From Leptolyngbya sp. Cla-17 (GTDB lineage: Bacteria; Cyanobacteriota; Cyanobacteriia; Leptolyngbyales; Leptolyngbyaceae): a stretch of DNA of 62,067 nt. A program made the translations under genes and the position numbers. The notes below the pieces were generated by a model that searched no databases, was not told the origin of the DNA, and worked only from the letters and a program-made list of their open reading frames with translations. The stretch is from assembly GCF_016807185.1 (NCBI RefSeq), contig NZ_JAEVYN010000008.1, positions 94,274 through 156,340 on the forward strand, given 5' to 3'. Shown here piece after piece: positions 52,156 through 60,984 of this stretch (position 1 is its first letter; every line of letters begins with the position of its first letter).

Positions 52156-52702
52156 GACGTGTTTATTGCGACTGACAACCCTACCTTCCCAGTTGTTGTG
52201 TCTCTGTCTGCATATCCTCTGGCTTTCCCAAAGGCATTGGCTTCTGAGACAATCCCTCCTCCTCAACCCATGCGGCTGACGACCTACTCTGGTATCGACC
52301 GACCCAGAGAGCAGTTGAGGCGGTTACTTCGTTCCCAACTTCCGTTTTGCGCTGCACGTAGGCTCCCACTTTCCACCGGGATTGTATGAGAGTGCTTGTA
52401 GGTAAGATCGGCAACTGCCTGTCTCGAGTCCGTTCCCTTTTGGGCAAGCCCGTCAACCCGCGTAGGCTTGTTGTCGTTGACGATGGTTCAGGTGTGGATT
52501 CACTGGCGTTAGCCCTATGCAGCTTTGCTCGGCGGGATTCCCGGTCGGGTTCCGAGTGACCGCCTTTTAGCCCTGCTTCAGACGATTGAGAGTCAGTCGC
52601 ACACCTGAGGGCTAGGCTGTTACCCCAGCACTAGGGGAGATGGAATTGTCCAGGTTGGACGCACCACACAGAAGTTGAGTTATCAAGGTTCAACACCCTG
52701 AC

Positions 52703-52745
52703 TCTGCCCAAGTCAAGCCTGGTGGAGGGGCTTGACTTGGGCAGA
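52703..52745. repeat. 17-bp perfect hairpin beside the intron 5' end
   Basis: Arms TCTGCCCAAGTCAAGCC (52703-52719) and its exact complement (52729-52745), 9-base loop. It lies about 40 bp upstream of the intron start on the minus strand. Some bacterial group II introns insert next to terminator-like stems, so it may mark the target. Confidence 0.55.
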
Positions 52746-53008
52746 AACGAATCGCACGCCGACATACGACCAAAAAAGTGCAAGATGAGCTGGGAAGCCT
52801 TATTTGGATTGAGTTTTAGAGAATCTATTGAAGGCGAGGCTCAGCAGCAGCACTTCTGTGGGAGTGGCAGAAGTGCTACGAGAGAATGGGGCTTTCAGCC
52901 GTTGAAGCCACATCAAAAGAGGCTATGTATAGCAATGGACGGAAGACTTAGGACAAGGGTCAATTCACAAAGCTCACGGGTGTTGATGTTCATCACCAAT
53001 CTGTCTTA
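52746..53008. other. No supported gene
   Basis: 260 bp between hairpin and IS630. A plus-strand frame runs through (52722-53135) but has no recognisable content and crosses the IS boundary. Confidence 0.3.
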
Positions 53009-53082
53009 CAGCGGTTCTTGCTTGAGTCAGCCACAATTTGCCAGTCTAAGAGGCAACCAATGCAATATCAAAATTGTCGCCT

Positions 53083-54131
53083 ATGCCAGCCGCCTTATCT
53101 GTCGATTTACGTCAACGAATTATGGCAGCGTATGAAGCCAAAGAAGGGTCACAGCGGCAACTGGCAGAGCGCTTTAAGGTGAGTTTATCCTTCATCAGAG
53201 ATCTGAGACGACACCATCGTGAAACGGGCACCGTGCAACCCAAGCCCCACGGGGGAGGAGCAGTTGCCAAGTTAGGGAAAGAACAGTTGCCCATCGTTGA
53301 AGCGTTGGTTACGGCCCAACCGGATGCCCTGCTCGAAGAGTTGTGTGAGCGCTTTGCAAGGGCAACCGGGGTGGAGGTGAGTGTATCGACCATGCAACGA
53401 ACTGTCTGTAAGCTCAAGTTAAGCGTCAAAAAAAACACTGATTGCCTCTGAACAAGACACGCAACGAGTCAAAGATTTACGATTTGCTCATCGGATGTGG
53501 AGTTTCACGATAGACCCGCGTAACTTGGTCTTCATTGATGAGACTGGCATCCATCTGGGCATGACTCGGCTCTATGGTCGCGCCCCAATCGGTGAACGCT
53601 TGTACGACAGTGAAGCTCCTGGCGATCAAGGAAAGAATATCTCGTTAATCGGAGGGATGAGTATCGATGGTTTGATTGCCACGATGAGCCTTGTCGGCAG
53701 CGTCAATACTGAGGTGTTCTTGTTCTACATCCAGGAGATTTTGATTCCTCAACTGTGGATAGGAGCGATTATTGTCATGGATAACTTACCTGTTCATCAT
53801 GCCGTAGTGGTGCGAGAGGCAATTGAAGCGGTGGGGGCAAAAGTTGTATTTTTGCCCCCTTATAGCGGTTTTCTGTCGGATGAGGTACGGGCAGAATAAT
53901 AGAGAGCAAGGGTTTGAGCCTTTAGTTTGTACCTCACAGGAGCCGGAAACGCTATATTCACCAGATCTTTCACCCATTGAATTGTGTTGGTCAAAACTGA
54001 AGCAACTTTTGCGCTCGGCTAAGGCTCGAACCCGTGAAGCACTCGACCAAGCCTTGAGCAAAATTATCAATGACTGTATTTCCGCTGATGACGCGCTCGG
54101 TTGGTTCGCTCACTGTGGCTTATTTATCTGA
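53083..54131 (+). pseudogene. IS630 transposase split by a MITE
   Basis: HTH half from ATG 53083 (MPAALSVDLRQRIMAAYEAK, QRQLAERFKVSLSFIRDLRR) to 53451. A run of eight A (about 53429) is the likely -1 frameshift into KKTLIASEQDTQRVKDLRF and the DDE half (LVFIDETGIHLGMTRLYGRA, AIIVMDNLPVHHAVVVREAI). After VVFLPP the MITE interrupts the Tyr codon; past it the sequence resumes SPDLSPIELCWSKLKQLLRS to 54131. Confidence 0.85.
53863..53954 (+). mobile_element. 92-bp MITE, copy 3 (inside IS630)
   Basis: Same sequence and orientation as copy 1, flanked by TA (53861-53862, 53955-53956). Removing it with one TA restores LPPYSPDLSPIE, the third-acid motif of the transposase. Confidence 0.92.
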
Positions 54132-54286
54132 AAATCGCTGTAACACACCCGGCGACAGCTATACGACTGATTTTTGATTAGTACAATGTCCAAAATTAGT
54201 CCAAACCTCTACTACTCAAGAGTTTCAGCAGTACAGCTTAAATCATCTATTTCCTGAAACTCCTACAGGGAAAGAGTTTCAGCCTC

Positions 54287-54544
54287 ATGGTACACTTTTT
54301 GGGTCGTATGTCGGCTCGACCCCAACTAAAGCAGTCTGACTACTTGAAAGCGTTCCCACCTGAGGGCATGGACGTTGTTTCGTGGTATGTCGTCATGGGC
54401 ATTGGGCAGGTTGTGACTTTGGCAGTGCCGCCGAACCGATTACGGGCAGTAAATGTGGCATTAGAGCGAACAGCCTGGAGCGCGTTTCGGACTGAATTTT
54501 ATGCCACCTACGATTTTGCCCAGATCGCCAAAAAGTCACGATAG
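54287..54544 (+). CDS. Small conserved-looking hypothetical protein, 85 aa
   Basis: MVHFLGRMSARPQLKQSDYL, MDVVSWYVVMGIGQVVTLAV and FRTEFYATYDFAQIAKKSR suggest a compact ferredoxin-like alpha/beta fold of the kind found in small isomerases and stress proteins. No catalytic residue can be assigned. It stands alone after the IS630; the ribosome site is weak. GC-richer than the following TPR gene. Confidence 0.45.
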   Translation: MVHFLGRMSARPQLKQSDYLKAFPPEGMDVVSWYVVMGIGQVVTLAVPPNRLRAVNVALERTAWSAFRTEFYATYDFAQIAKKSR

Positions 54545-54664
54545 GCGGTATTAGATGGCGATCAGTAGAGTGTTAAATTTAATTGCTTTCTTTGGCAATC
54601 TCAATTTTCGTCTTGCAAAATTGAATCCAATACTCTACCATAACGCCCTTCCATAGGTTGAGAA

Positions 54665-56872
54665 ATGATTGAGGATGAAGATGAGGTACTGGCTCAAAGC
54701 GCCCATCGGTTAGCTAAGTGGGGAAATTTTGAAGAAGCAGAGGTCATATTCCGTCGAGCAATTCAGCTCAATCCCGATAATGCGGAGACTCGCTATAGTC
54801 TCGCATTAGTTCTAAAAAATTTGAATCATTTAGACGAGGCAATCGCAGAATACCGACAAGCCATTCGCATCAATCCCAACTTTCTAGAAGCTCACAACGA
54901 TTTAGGTAGTTTATTAAAACAGCAGGGCAATGTAGAAGAAGCAATTGCTGAGTTCAGACAGGTCATCTTGATTCAGCCAAACGATTCCAAGGCTTACCAC
55001 AACTTGGGTGATGCGTTTGCTACTCAAGGCAAAGTAGAGGAGGCGATCACAGCTTATCAACAAGCGATTCAGATTGATCCAGAAAATGGCGCTACTCACG
55101 GTGATCTGGGTAGTCTTCTGAGAGAGCAGGGCAGACTGGAAGAAGCGATAACTTCTTATAAAACCGCCCTTCACATTCGTCCTCACGCGATCGATCACTA
55201 CAATTTGGGCATTGCATTGCAGCAACAGGGTAATCGTGATGGGGCGATCTCAGAGTTCCAGCAAGCAATTCACTTACAGCCAAAGTTTGCAAATGCTCAC
55301 TCTGAATTGGGTGCAGCATTGGTAGACCAGCAGAATTGGAGCGATGCAATTACCGCCTGCAAGCGAGCAATTCGGTTGGATTCCACGGATGTTAAAGCTG
55401 AATTCAACCTGGGATTTGCTCTCAATCAGCAAGGAAGCCGCGAAGAAGCCATCGTTCATCTTCAGCAAGCAAAAGCCCTGGCTCAGACTCAAGGTCTTTC
55501 ATCGGTTAAGACGATTGAGCAGTATTTACAACAGCTACAGGGTCGCGTAACGGTGGATCCTGAACAACTTGCTGCGATTGAATCTGCTATGAAAAAGGGA
55601 GAATGGCAACAAGCAAAGGCTCTTCTACAAAAAAGGATTCAGCAGCACCCAGATGATGCGAATAGCTATTACAACCTGGGAGTAGTGTTTAAGTCGCAAA
55701 AGAATCTGAAGAAAGCCGTTACAGCTTACCAGGAAGCAATTCAGATTCGGTCTGATTTTGCTGAAGCACATACTAATTTAGGAAATGCCTTAAGAGGTCT
55801 GGGAAAACTAGAGGAGGCTGTTGCAGCCCACCGACAAGCCATTCAACTCAACCCCAATTTGGTTGAAGCATATGTGAATTTGGGCAACGCTCTTGGGGAT
55901 CAGAATAACCCTGCTGAAGCGATCGCGATGTATCAACAAGCCATTCGCCTCAATCCTGATAGCTTCACTGCCCATAACGCTTTAGGAGCGTCCTATTTAA
56001 ATATGGGTGATCGAATGGAGGCAATGAAAGCGTTTAAGGAATCCCTTCGGATCAACCCAAACTGCACGGATGCTCAACACAATTTAGCCCTTACGATGTC
56101 TCAGCCTGAGATGATTTCTCAACTTAGAGAAGTCGTTCACCTCAATCCAGATGACGAGTCAGTCCATTACGACTTGGGTGTGGCACTATGCAGGCAAAAT
56201 CAGCTTGATGAAGGAATTACTGAGCTGAGGGAAGCGATTCGCCTCCAGCCACAAGCTACCGCTTCTCGCGCCACTCTATCAGAGGTTTTACAGCATCAAG
56301 GAAAGGTGGAAGAGGCAATTGATGTATATCGGGAATTGACGCTCATTGTTCCTGATAATGCTGAGGCACACTACAACTTAGGAGTAATGCTGTCGATGTA
56401 CGGACAGACAAAAAGTGCAACTGAAGCATTTCAGCAGGTGGTTCGCCTTACCCCAGATGATGCTGAGGCTTATTACCATTTGGGGTGTCTATTCAGCAAA
56501 CAGGGCAAGATGGCAGATGCGTTCCAATACTTTAAGCAAGCAAGAGATTTAGCAGAAGCTCAAAATAACTTTCTGATGCTTGAAGAACTAAAAGAGCTAT
56601 TCCCAAATCAAAACCTAAAAGAGTTCTTCTCACCACAAACATTTTTTTTGGGTGCCAAGTCTGCGCCAGCAATCAATGATGGAGAGGAGGCACCTAAGTC
56701 TCCTCCAGCAATCAATGATGGAGAGGAGGCATCTGAAAATAGCTATAGTTTCACTCCAATTCTAGTGTTAGGGGCGATTGTTCTAGGCATAGTCCTTTTC
56801 CACTCTTGCACTCCTGGAATAGGCACTAATCCCCAACAGAATCAGTTGCCGATCCAAAGTGTACCGAAGTAA
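54665..56872 (+). CDS. TPR-repeat protein with C-terminal membrane anchor, 735 aa
   Basis: Almost entirely tetratricopeptide repeats (~17), each with AxxxYxxAIxLxPxxxxAxxNLG: EAIAEYRQAIRINPNFLEAH, EAIAEFRQVILIQPNDSKAY, EAVAAHRQAIQLNPNLVEAY. A short tandem PAINDGEEA repeat (residues ~675-697) leads to one membrane span (FTPILVLGAIVLGIVLFHSC) and a tail. It is followed 72 bp later by a NACHT membrane protein, so the two may act together with the TPRs as a ligand- or partner-binding surface at the membrane. Confidence 0.85.
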   Translation: MIEDEDEVLAQSAHRLAKWGNFEEAEVIFRRAIQLNPDNAETRYSLALVLKNLNHLDEAIAEYRQAIRINPNFLEAHNDLGSLLKQQGNVEEAIAEFRQVILIQPNDSKAYHNLGDAFATQGKVEEAITAYQQAIQIDPENGATHGDLGSLLREQGRLEEAITSYKTALHIRPHAIDHYNLGIALQQQGNRDGAISEFQQAIHLQPKFANAHSELGAALVDQQNWSDAITACKRAIRLDSTDVKAEFNLGFALNQQGSREEAIVHLQQAKALAQTQGLSSVKTIEQYLQQLQGRVTVDPEQLAAIESAMKKGEWQQAKALLQKRIQQHPDDANSYYNLGVVFKSQKNLKKAVTAYQEAIQIRSDFAEAHTNLGNALRGLGKLEEAVAAHRQAIQLNPNLVEAYVNLGNALGDQNNPAEAIAMYQQAIRLNPDSFTAHNALGASYLNMGDRMEAMKAFKESLRINPNCTDAQHNLALTMSQPEMISQLREVVHLNPDDESVHYDLGVALCRQNQLDEGITELREAIRLQPQATASRATLSEVLQHQGKVEEAIDVYRELTLIVPDNAEAHYNLGVMLSMYGQTKSATEAFQQVVRLTPDDAEAYYHLGCLFSKQGKMADAFQYFKQARDLAEAQNNFLMLEELKELFPNQNLKEFFSPQTFFLGAKSAPAINDGEEAPKSPPAINDGEEASENSYSFTPILVLGAIVLGIVLFHSCTPGIGTNPQQNQLPIQSVPK

Positions 56873-56944
56873 AGTCTAGTGTTCTCGGCATTGTGAAGAT
56901 GTTAGTTTTTAAGCAATGGTCTATTTACGGCTTATGGAGCAGAA

Positions 56945-58750
56945 ATGGAGCAAAAAGAGTCACCAAGGAGCCTCCTGTTAGATGTAGTCAAAAGTGAAGT
57001 TGAGAGTCGGCTAAAAGCAGCTCTCTATCACCAAGTTCTGCTCAAACTCTCAAAACAGCCAGCATATTTGCAGGTGAATAAACCTTGGACTCAGGAAGTG
57101 AAGATTAAAGCTCAGCCGATCGCCTCACTGCCAACTGACAGCGCTATTATTGATGTCTTCAATCAGCCAGAAGTCACAGGCAGACTACTAATTTTAGGTG
57201 CACCGGGGTCGGGGAAAACGACAACTCTCTTAGAACTGGCAAGAGATCTGCTTGCTTGTGCTAAGAAAAATCCTAATGCACCTATTCCAGTTTTATTGAA
57301 CCTTTCAACTTGGAAAGGCGATCAGCAACCGATTTGCAACTGGTTACTAGCAGAACTTAAATTCAATTATGGAGTACACATAAAAATTGCTGAGAGATGG
57401 TTAAGTAATCATCAACTGCTACCGTTATTGGATGGATTGGATGAACTGCAACCATGGCAGCAAGAAGAATGTGTTCAAGCAATTAATCACTGGCTATGGC
57501 AGGCTCACGGACCTAGACAAATCGTGGTCTGTAGCCGTTTAGAAGAGTATCAAAGCTTTAGAACTCGGTTTTTGCTGAATGCAGCGATTTTCTTGCATCC
57601 GTTGAGCTATGACCAAATTCATTGCTATCTCAAAGATCTGGGTTGTTCCAATCTTTGGGACGCTATTAAGCATGACTTCGGCTTAGTGCAGATGGTACAG
57701 ACTCCACTGTTCCTTAACATGATGATATTAGCGGGACAAAGCCTATCGATTTCCCAGTGGCAGTCCTTTAAAATGAGAAGAGATAAACGTCGGTACTTGT
57801 TAGATGCCTACATTGGGCAAATGCTGGAATTGCAAACTGAAAAGAAGCTTATTAACCAGTTTTACTCTAAAGACCAGCAGCCATCCTCCCAAAGGACTCA
57901 GTATTGGTTAAGTCGGCTAGCGAAACAACTGCAAAAAGACTTTCAGACAGAGTTTTGGATTGAGGAAATGCAGCCTCATTGGTTACAGCCTGGTATGCAG
58001 AGATGGATTTACAGCAATCTGTTTGGATTACCTTTTGCCCTGATGCTGGCATTATTATTGTCAGCATTTGTTGAGGGGGCTATGGGATGGCTTACCAAGC
58101 TACTTTTGTGGATTGCATTTGGATATTTCTTCAACCTTAGGGATCGTGAAATTAGATCAATTGAACAGGTGAGGTGGCATTGGCAAGATTCAGTCAGGCT
58201 GTTGCTCCAGGCATTAGGTTATGGACTGCTTACAGGTCTGATCATGAAGTTGAAGGGAAATGAAATAGATCTGACGCTTCTGGAGTTACTACTAGTTGTA
58301 TTATTCAGTGGGTTGCTTATTGGATTTTTTGGTGGACTAAAAAGCTCCGCGATTCAGACAAAGACCATTCCAAATCAGGGAATCTGGTTGTCGTTCATCA
58401 ACGGTGGAATTGTTGGACTTGGTGTTGTTCTAATCTTTGGATTATTCTTTGCACTTATTAGCGGTCTATTGAATAGAACACTGGCAGGGTTAATGCTTGG
58501 GTTAAACATTGGGTTGGCTGTTGGGGTCTTCCCTGCATTGGTCGGTGGCTTGCTTTTTGGTGGTGGGGTTTGTATTCAGCATCTCTCCCTGCGTTTGGTT
58601 CTGTGGGCAAACGGTTATACTCCTTGGAACTATGGTCGCTTCCTTAATTACGCAACAGATCGACTATTGTTGCAGCGAGTAGGCGGACACTATCGTTTTA
58701 TTCATCGTTTAGTGCAAGAACACTTTGCTGAAATGAAAATTTCACGATGA
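56945..58750 (+). CDS. NACHT-type STAND NTPase with multi-span membrane domain, 601 aa
   Basis: NACHT ~78-280: Walker A RLLILGAPGSGKTTTLLELA, Walker B LLPLLDGLDELQPWQQEECV with the double acid region, and sensor-like QIVVCSRLEEYQS. Residues ~350-560 hold about eight membrane segments (LFGLPFALMLALLLSAFVEG, LLVVLFSGLLIGFFGGL, GVVLIFGLFFALISGLLN). The C-terminus (GHYRFIHRLVQEHFAEM) is the FRFxHRLxQEY-like end of cyanobacterial NACHT proteins. GGAG is 6 nt before ATG. Known relatives are thought to be signalling or defence ATPases; function here is inferred. Confidence 0.8.
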   Translation: MEQKESPRSLLLDVVKSEVESRLKAALYHQVLLKLSKQPAYLQVNKPWTQEVKIKAQPIASLPTDSAIIDVFNQPEVTGRLLILGAPGSGKTTTLLELARDLLACAKKNPNAPIPVLLNLSTWKGDQQPICNWLLAELKFNYGVHIKIAERWLSNHQLLPLLDGLDELQPWQQEECVQAINHWLWQAHGPRQIVVCSRLEEYQSFRTRFLLNAAIFLHPLSYDQIHCYLKDLGCSNLWDAIKHDFGLVQMVQTPLFLNMMILAGQSLSISQWQSFKMRRDKRRYLLDAYIGQMLELQTEKKLINQFYSKDQQPSSQRTQYWLSRLAKQLQKDFQTEFWIEEMQPHWLQPGMQRWIYSNLFGLPFALMLALLLSAFVEGAMGWLTKLLLWIAFGYFFNLRDREIRSIEQVRWHWQDSVRLLLQALGYGLLTGLIMKLKGNEIDLTLLELLLVVLFSGLLIGFFGGLKSSAIQTKTIPNQGIWLSFINGGIVGLGVVLIFGLFFALISGLLNRTLAGLMLGLNIGLAVGVFPALVGGLLFGGGVCIQHLSLRLVLWANGYTPWNYGRFLNYATDRLLLQRVGGHYRFIHRLVQEHFAEMKISR

Positions 58751-58918
58751 TAAGGGGTATGACAATGTTCCTGGCAATTAAGTACCACATCGGCTGAAAC
58801 CTTTTCTTGGTGGAAGGTCCAGACTGTGATCTTGCCTATTTTAGACACAGTTGATGAACAGAAACATTTGCCAGGAAAGGATGGCAGGGATTGATTGATA
58901 ACTTCTGCGGCTACCGAT
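58751..58918. other. Convergent spacer
   Basis: 168 bp between the NACHT gene and the DUF6399-type transposase. A direct or inverted pair with TGCCAGGAA-like sequence (58769-58777 and 58870-58878) may be a transposon end; not resolved. Confidence 0.25.
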
Positions 58919-60508
58919 TTAAGCCGGGACAGTGGGTAGGAAGGGAGTTCTAGCTTTGGCAGCAGCTTTGCCGCGCCGCGCTTGCGGGAGGACTGGCATC
59001 TGTTGAACTAGCCACTCGAAGAGGTCAGGAGAGGGTTTACCAAAAAGACGTTCAGCCGCTGTCGAGCCATCAGAGCGTTGGAGGTGGAAGTTGTGGATCG
59101 TGGTCATCACCCGTAAACGTCGGGTCGATAAGCCTCGGCGATTGTGATGAATCTGGCTCAGGTAGCCGTTGCGTCCTTCAACCGGAGAAGAGGTTCGTTG
59201 GAATTTAGTCACCATCGAGGTTGCCCAAGTTTGCCACTGGGTGAACTGCTCACAAGACATCGCCGTGGTGATAGGGTGGCGCATTAACGCGGCTTGAGCG
59301 TGTTGGGCCGCGATTTGGTAAGCAGCCTTAAGGGTTGGGTTTTTCGTGCGAACACTTTGCTGGTGCCAGTAGTGGACCGGCAACAGGTGTTGCTTCACCC
59401 AATCGCCCGTGGATCGCTCACAGTCTCGAACGCTCAAGCTTTGCTCGACCCACTTCCACCAGAGGTCAACCACGGCTGCCAAGTCGTGCCGTTGACGCTC
59501 AAACTTGGAGAGACTGCCCGGTTTATCTGACAGTTGATCGGTTTGTTTCAGGGTGCGCAGGGTGGTCGCTTGCTGCTGGAATTCAGATTCAACCATTTTG
59601 CTCGTCTGAGGAATGCCCAACCGAATCGCAAAAGGATGGAGCGTGGTCGTCAGTTGATGCAAGATGGATCGGTATTGGGTTTGAGCCTGCTCTAACCCAC
59701 TTTGCTGGACTTGCAGTTGCTGCTTTAAGGAGGCATTTGCTGTCGAGTCATCCAACTCGCGCAGTCGTCGGTTGACTCGAAACAGGTGTTCAGACAACTC
59801 ACTGCCTATCCCTTGCGACAGTTCCCGCAACGCATGAAACAGATCGGCGATACTCGGACACCCCAGTTCATCAAGCGCAAGTTTGACCAAGGCTTTGGCT
59901 CGGTCACTGACACAGTAATGGATGTTCAACCCTAGTTTGCTCAACGCTTGCTGGGTATGCTGTTGCCAGGTTTCGTAGCGATAGTCTTGGGACATCTCCT
60001 CCACCAGGATGAAGCCACTGGGTAAGTCCAACAGGACTAACACTACCTGGTCAAGGAACGTTTCATCGACGCTGACACACGCTTCAACCGGCGTTTGAGG
60101 GTGCTCCAACTGAGACTGTTGCAGACGTTGATAGTCCAGAATTTGCGTCTCCATCTGGGTACGAATCTGGCGCAAGGAGCTAACGGAAACCCCCACCTGT
60201 TGTTCTAGTCCCAGCAGTCGGAAGAACTCAGCTAAGCTCTCACAGCCCACTCCTCGCTTGAAGCAGAAGATAAACACCGTGGCAACCACCAGCCGTTTTA
60301 ACCACTGCGCTCCGATGGCACTCTCCCACACCCTTGACTCTGGATACTGATGCCGACGCGTCATGGCTTGCTGATGTCGATGCACACTACTCTTGGAAAT
60401 TCCGGTTGCCTGAGCAATGGCTCGAATCGTCAGGGGTCCTTTTGCAGAAAATGCTTGGAAGACTTTTTGACGCCGTTCTCGTATATTGAGTCTCATCCGT
60501 TCCCTCAT
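58919..60508 (-). CDS. DUF6399-type putative transposase, 529 aa
   Basis: N-terminal HTH (GPLTIRAIAQATGISKSSVH), then a long helical domain containing VSVDETFLDQVVLVLLDLPS and HYCVSDRAKALVKLALDELG as candidate DDE acids, and a C-terminal SSPVEGRNGYLSQIHHNRRG. This matches a cyanobacterial protein group usually labelled DUF6399 or ISNCY transposase. Full length. ATG 60496 with GAGGGAACGG upstream is a possible alternative start. I could not define its inverted ends. Confidence 0.7.
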   Translation of the reverse strand: MRERMRLNIRERRQKVFQAFSAKGPLTIRAIAQATGISKSSVHRHQQAMTRRHQYPESRVWESAIGAQWLKRLVVATVFIFCFKRGVGCESLAEFFRLLGLEQQVGVSVSSLRQIRTQMETQILDYQRLQQSQLEHPQTPVEACVSVDETFLDQVVLVLLDLPSGFILVEEMSQDYRYETWQQHTQQALSKLGLNIHYCVSDRAKALVKLALDELGCPSIADLFHALRELSQGIGSELSEHLFRVNRRLRELDDSTANASLKQQLQVQQSGLEQAQTQYRSILHQLTTTLHPFAIRLGIPQTSKMVESEFQQQATTLRTLKQTDQLSDKPGSLSKFERQRHDLAAVVDLWWKWVEQSLSVRDCERSTGDWVKQHLLPVHYWHQQSVRTKNPTLKAAYQIAAQHAQAALMRHPITTAMSCEQFTQWQTWATSMVTKFQRTSSPVEGRNGYLSQIHHNRRGLSTRRLRVMTTIHNFHLQRSDGSTAAERLFGKPSPDLFEWLVQQMPVLPQARRGKAAAKARTPFLPTVPA

Positions 60509-60966
60509 TTAACTCTTGAGGGTAGGATACTTGCCCTCGCGCTTAGTCACAGGGTTTTTCCATGATGAGGCCAATTCTACCTGCTCAGGGCATTGCTGTC
60601 CCGCTTTATGTTGGTAGCCGCTCCACTTATCAATGCCGTCATGCCATCGACAACGTCTTGAGCTTTGTTTTTAAGCCGGTCGTTACAGGAACAGCAGATA
60701 GAGGGAAATAGCCTTAGCGTGATTTTCTGTGCGGCTACTCATTTAACCCCTTTAACGTGTACGTCTCAATGAGACTGAAAGGCAATTTTTGAAATAGTTG
60801 CTGAGCAAATATTCTAGCCTTGACGTGATTTCCTGTTCCGTTGCACCTCAAACCCCATACTTCTCTGGCGCATGTGGACCTTTTTTACATGCACAACTTG
60901 CACTTGCAGTAAACGTTAATATATATTAAGCCGATTTAATGTAAGTTAACGTTTCATCACTTAATC
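60509..60966. other. Intergenic region upstream of doxX
   Basis: About 460 bp without a supported gene. It contains GTCTCAATGAGAC (60768-60780) and the doxX upstream inverted repeat annotated separately. Confidence 0.3.
60911..60954. promoter_or_regulatory. Inverted repeat upstream of doxX, putative operator
   Basis: Perfect arms AAACGTTAA (60911-60919) and TTAACGTTT (60946-60954), 26 bp apart, centre-to-centre 35 bp; each contains the palindrome AACGTT. The AT-rich TATATATTAA between them could hold the -10. It ends 12 bp before the doxX ATG, so a bound repressor would block it. Confidence 0.5.
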
Positions 60967-60984
60967 ATGTCTACTTCTCTCATT

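Larger units (their letters stand above)
46011..52665 (-). mobile_element. Group II intron exploded by three nested insertions
   Basis: Minus strand. The 5' end is near 52665 (GTGCGTCC). The reverse transcriptase gene runs from 52155. Domain V begins GAGCCGTGTGAGG at about 48429-48417, is interrupted by the IS701 and IS630, and resumes at 46069 as CGTCTCAAGCACGG; with one TA of the flanking duplications it becomes a proper domain V (stem, UAAC loop, AG bulge). Domain VI follows (AGCGGAG/CTCCGCT) and the intron ends near 46011 with AAC. Without insertions it would be about 2.26 kb. Boundary bases are estimates. Confidence 0.75.
53009..54140 (+). mobile_element. IS630-family element, type D, interrupted by a MITE
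   Basis: Ends CAGCGGTTCTTG and, inverted, CAGCGATTTTCAG, with TA outside both (53007-53008, 54141-54142). 1,132 bp including the MITE and one TA. Confidence 0.75.

Noticed and set aside
52722..53135. 137-codon plus-strand reading frame
   Set aside because: It starts inside the perfect hairpin and continues across the IS630 end; no recognisable domain.
46139..54140. Retron or diversity-generating retroelement (reverse transcriptase seen)
   Set aside because: The reverse transcriptase has the maturase and HNH domains of group II introns and is surrounded by intron RNA structure.
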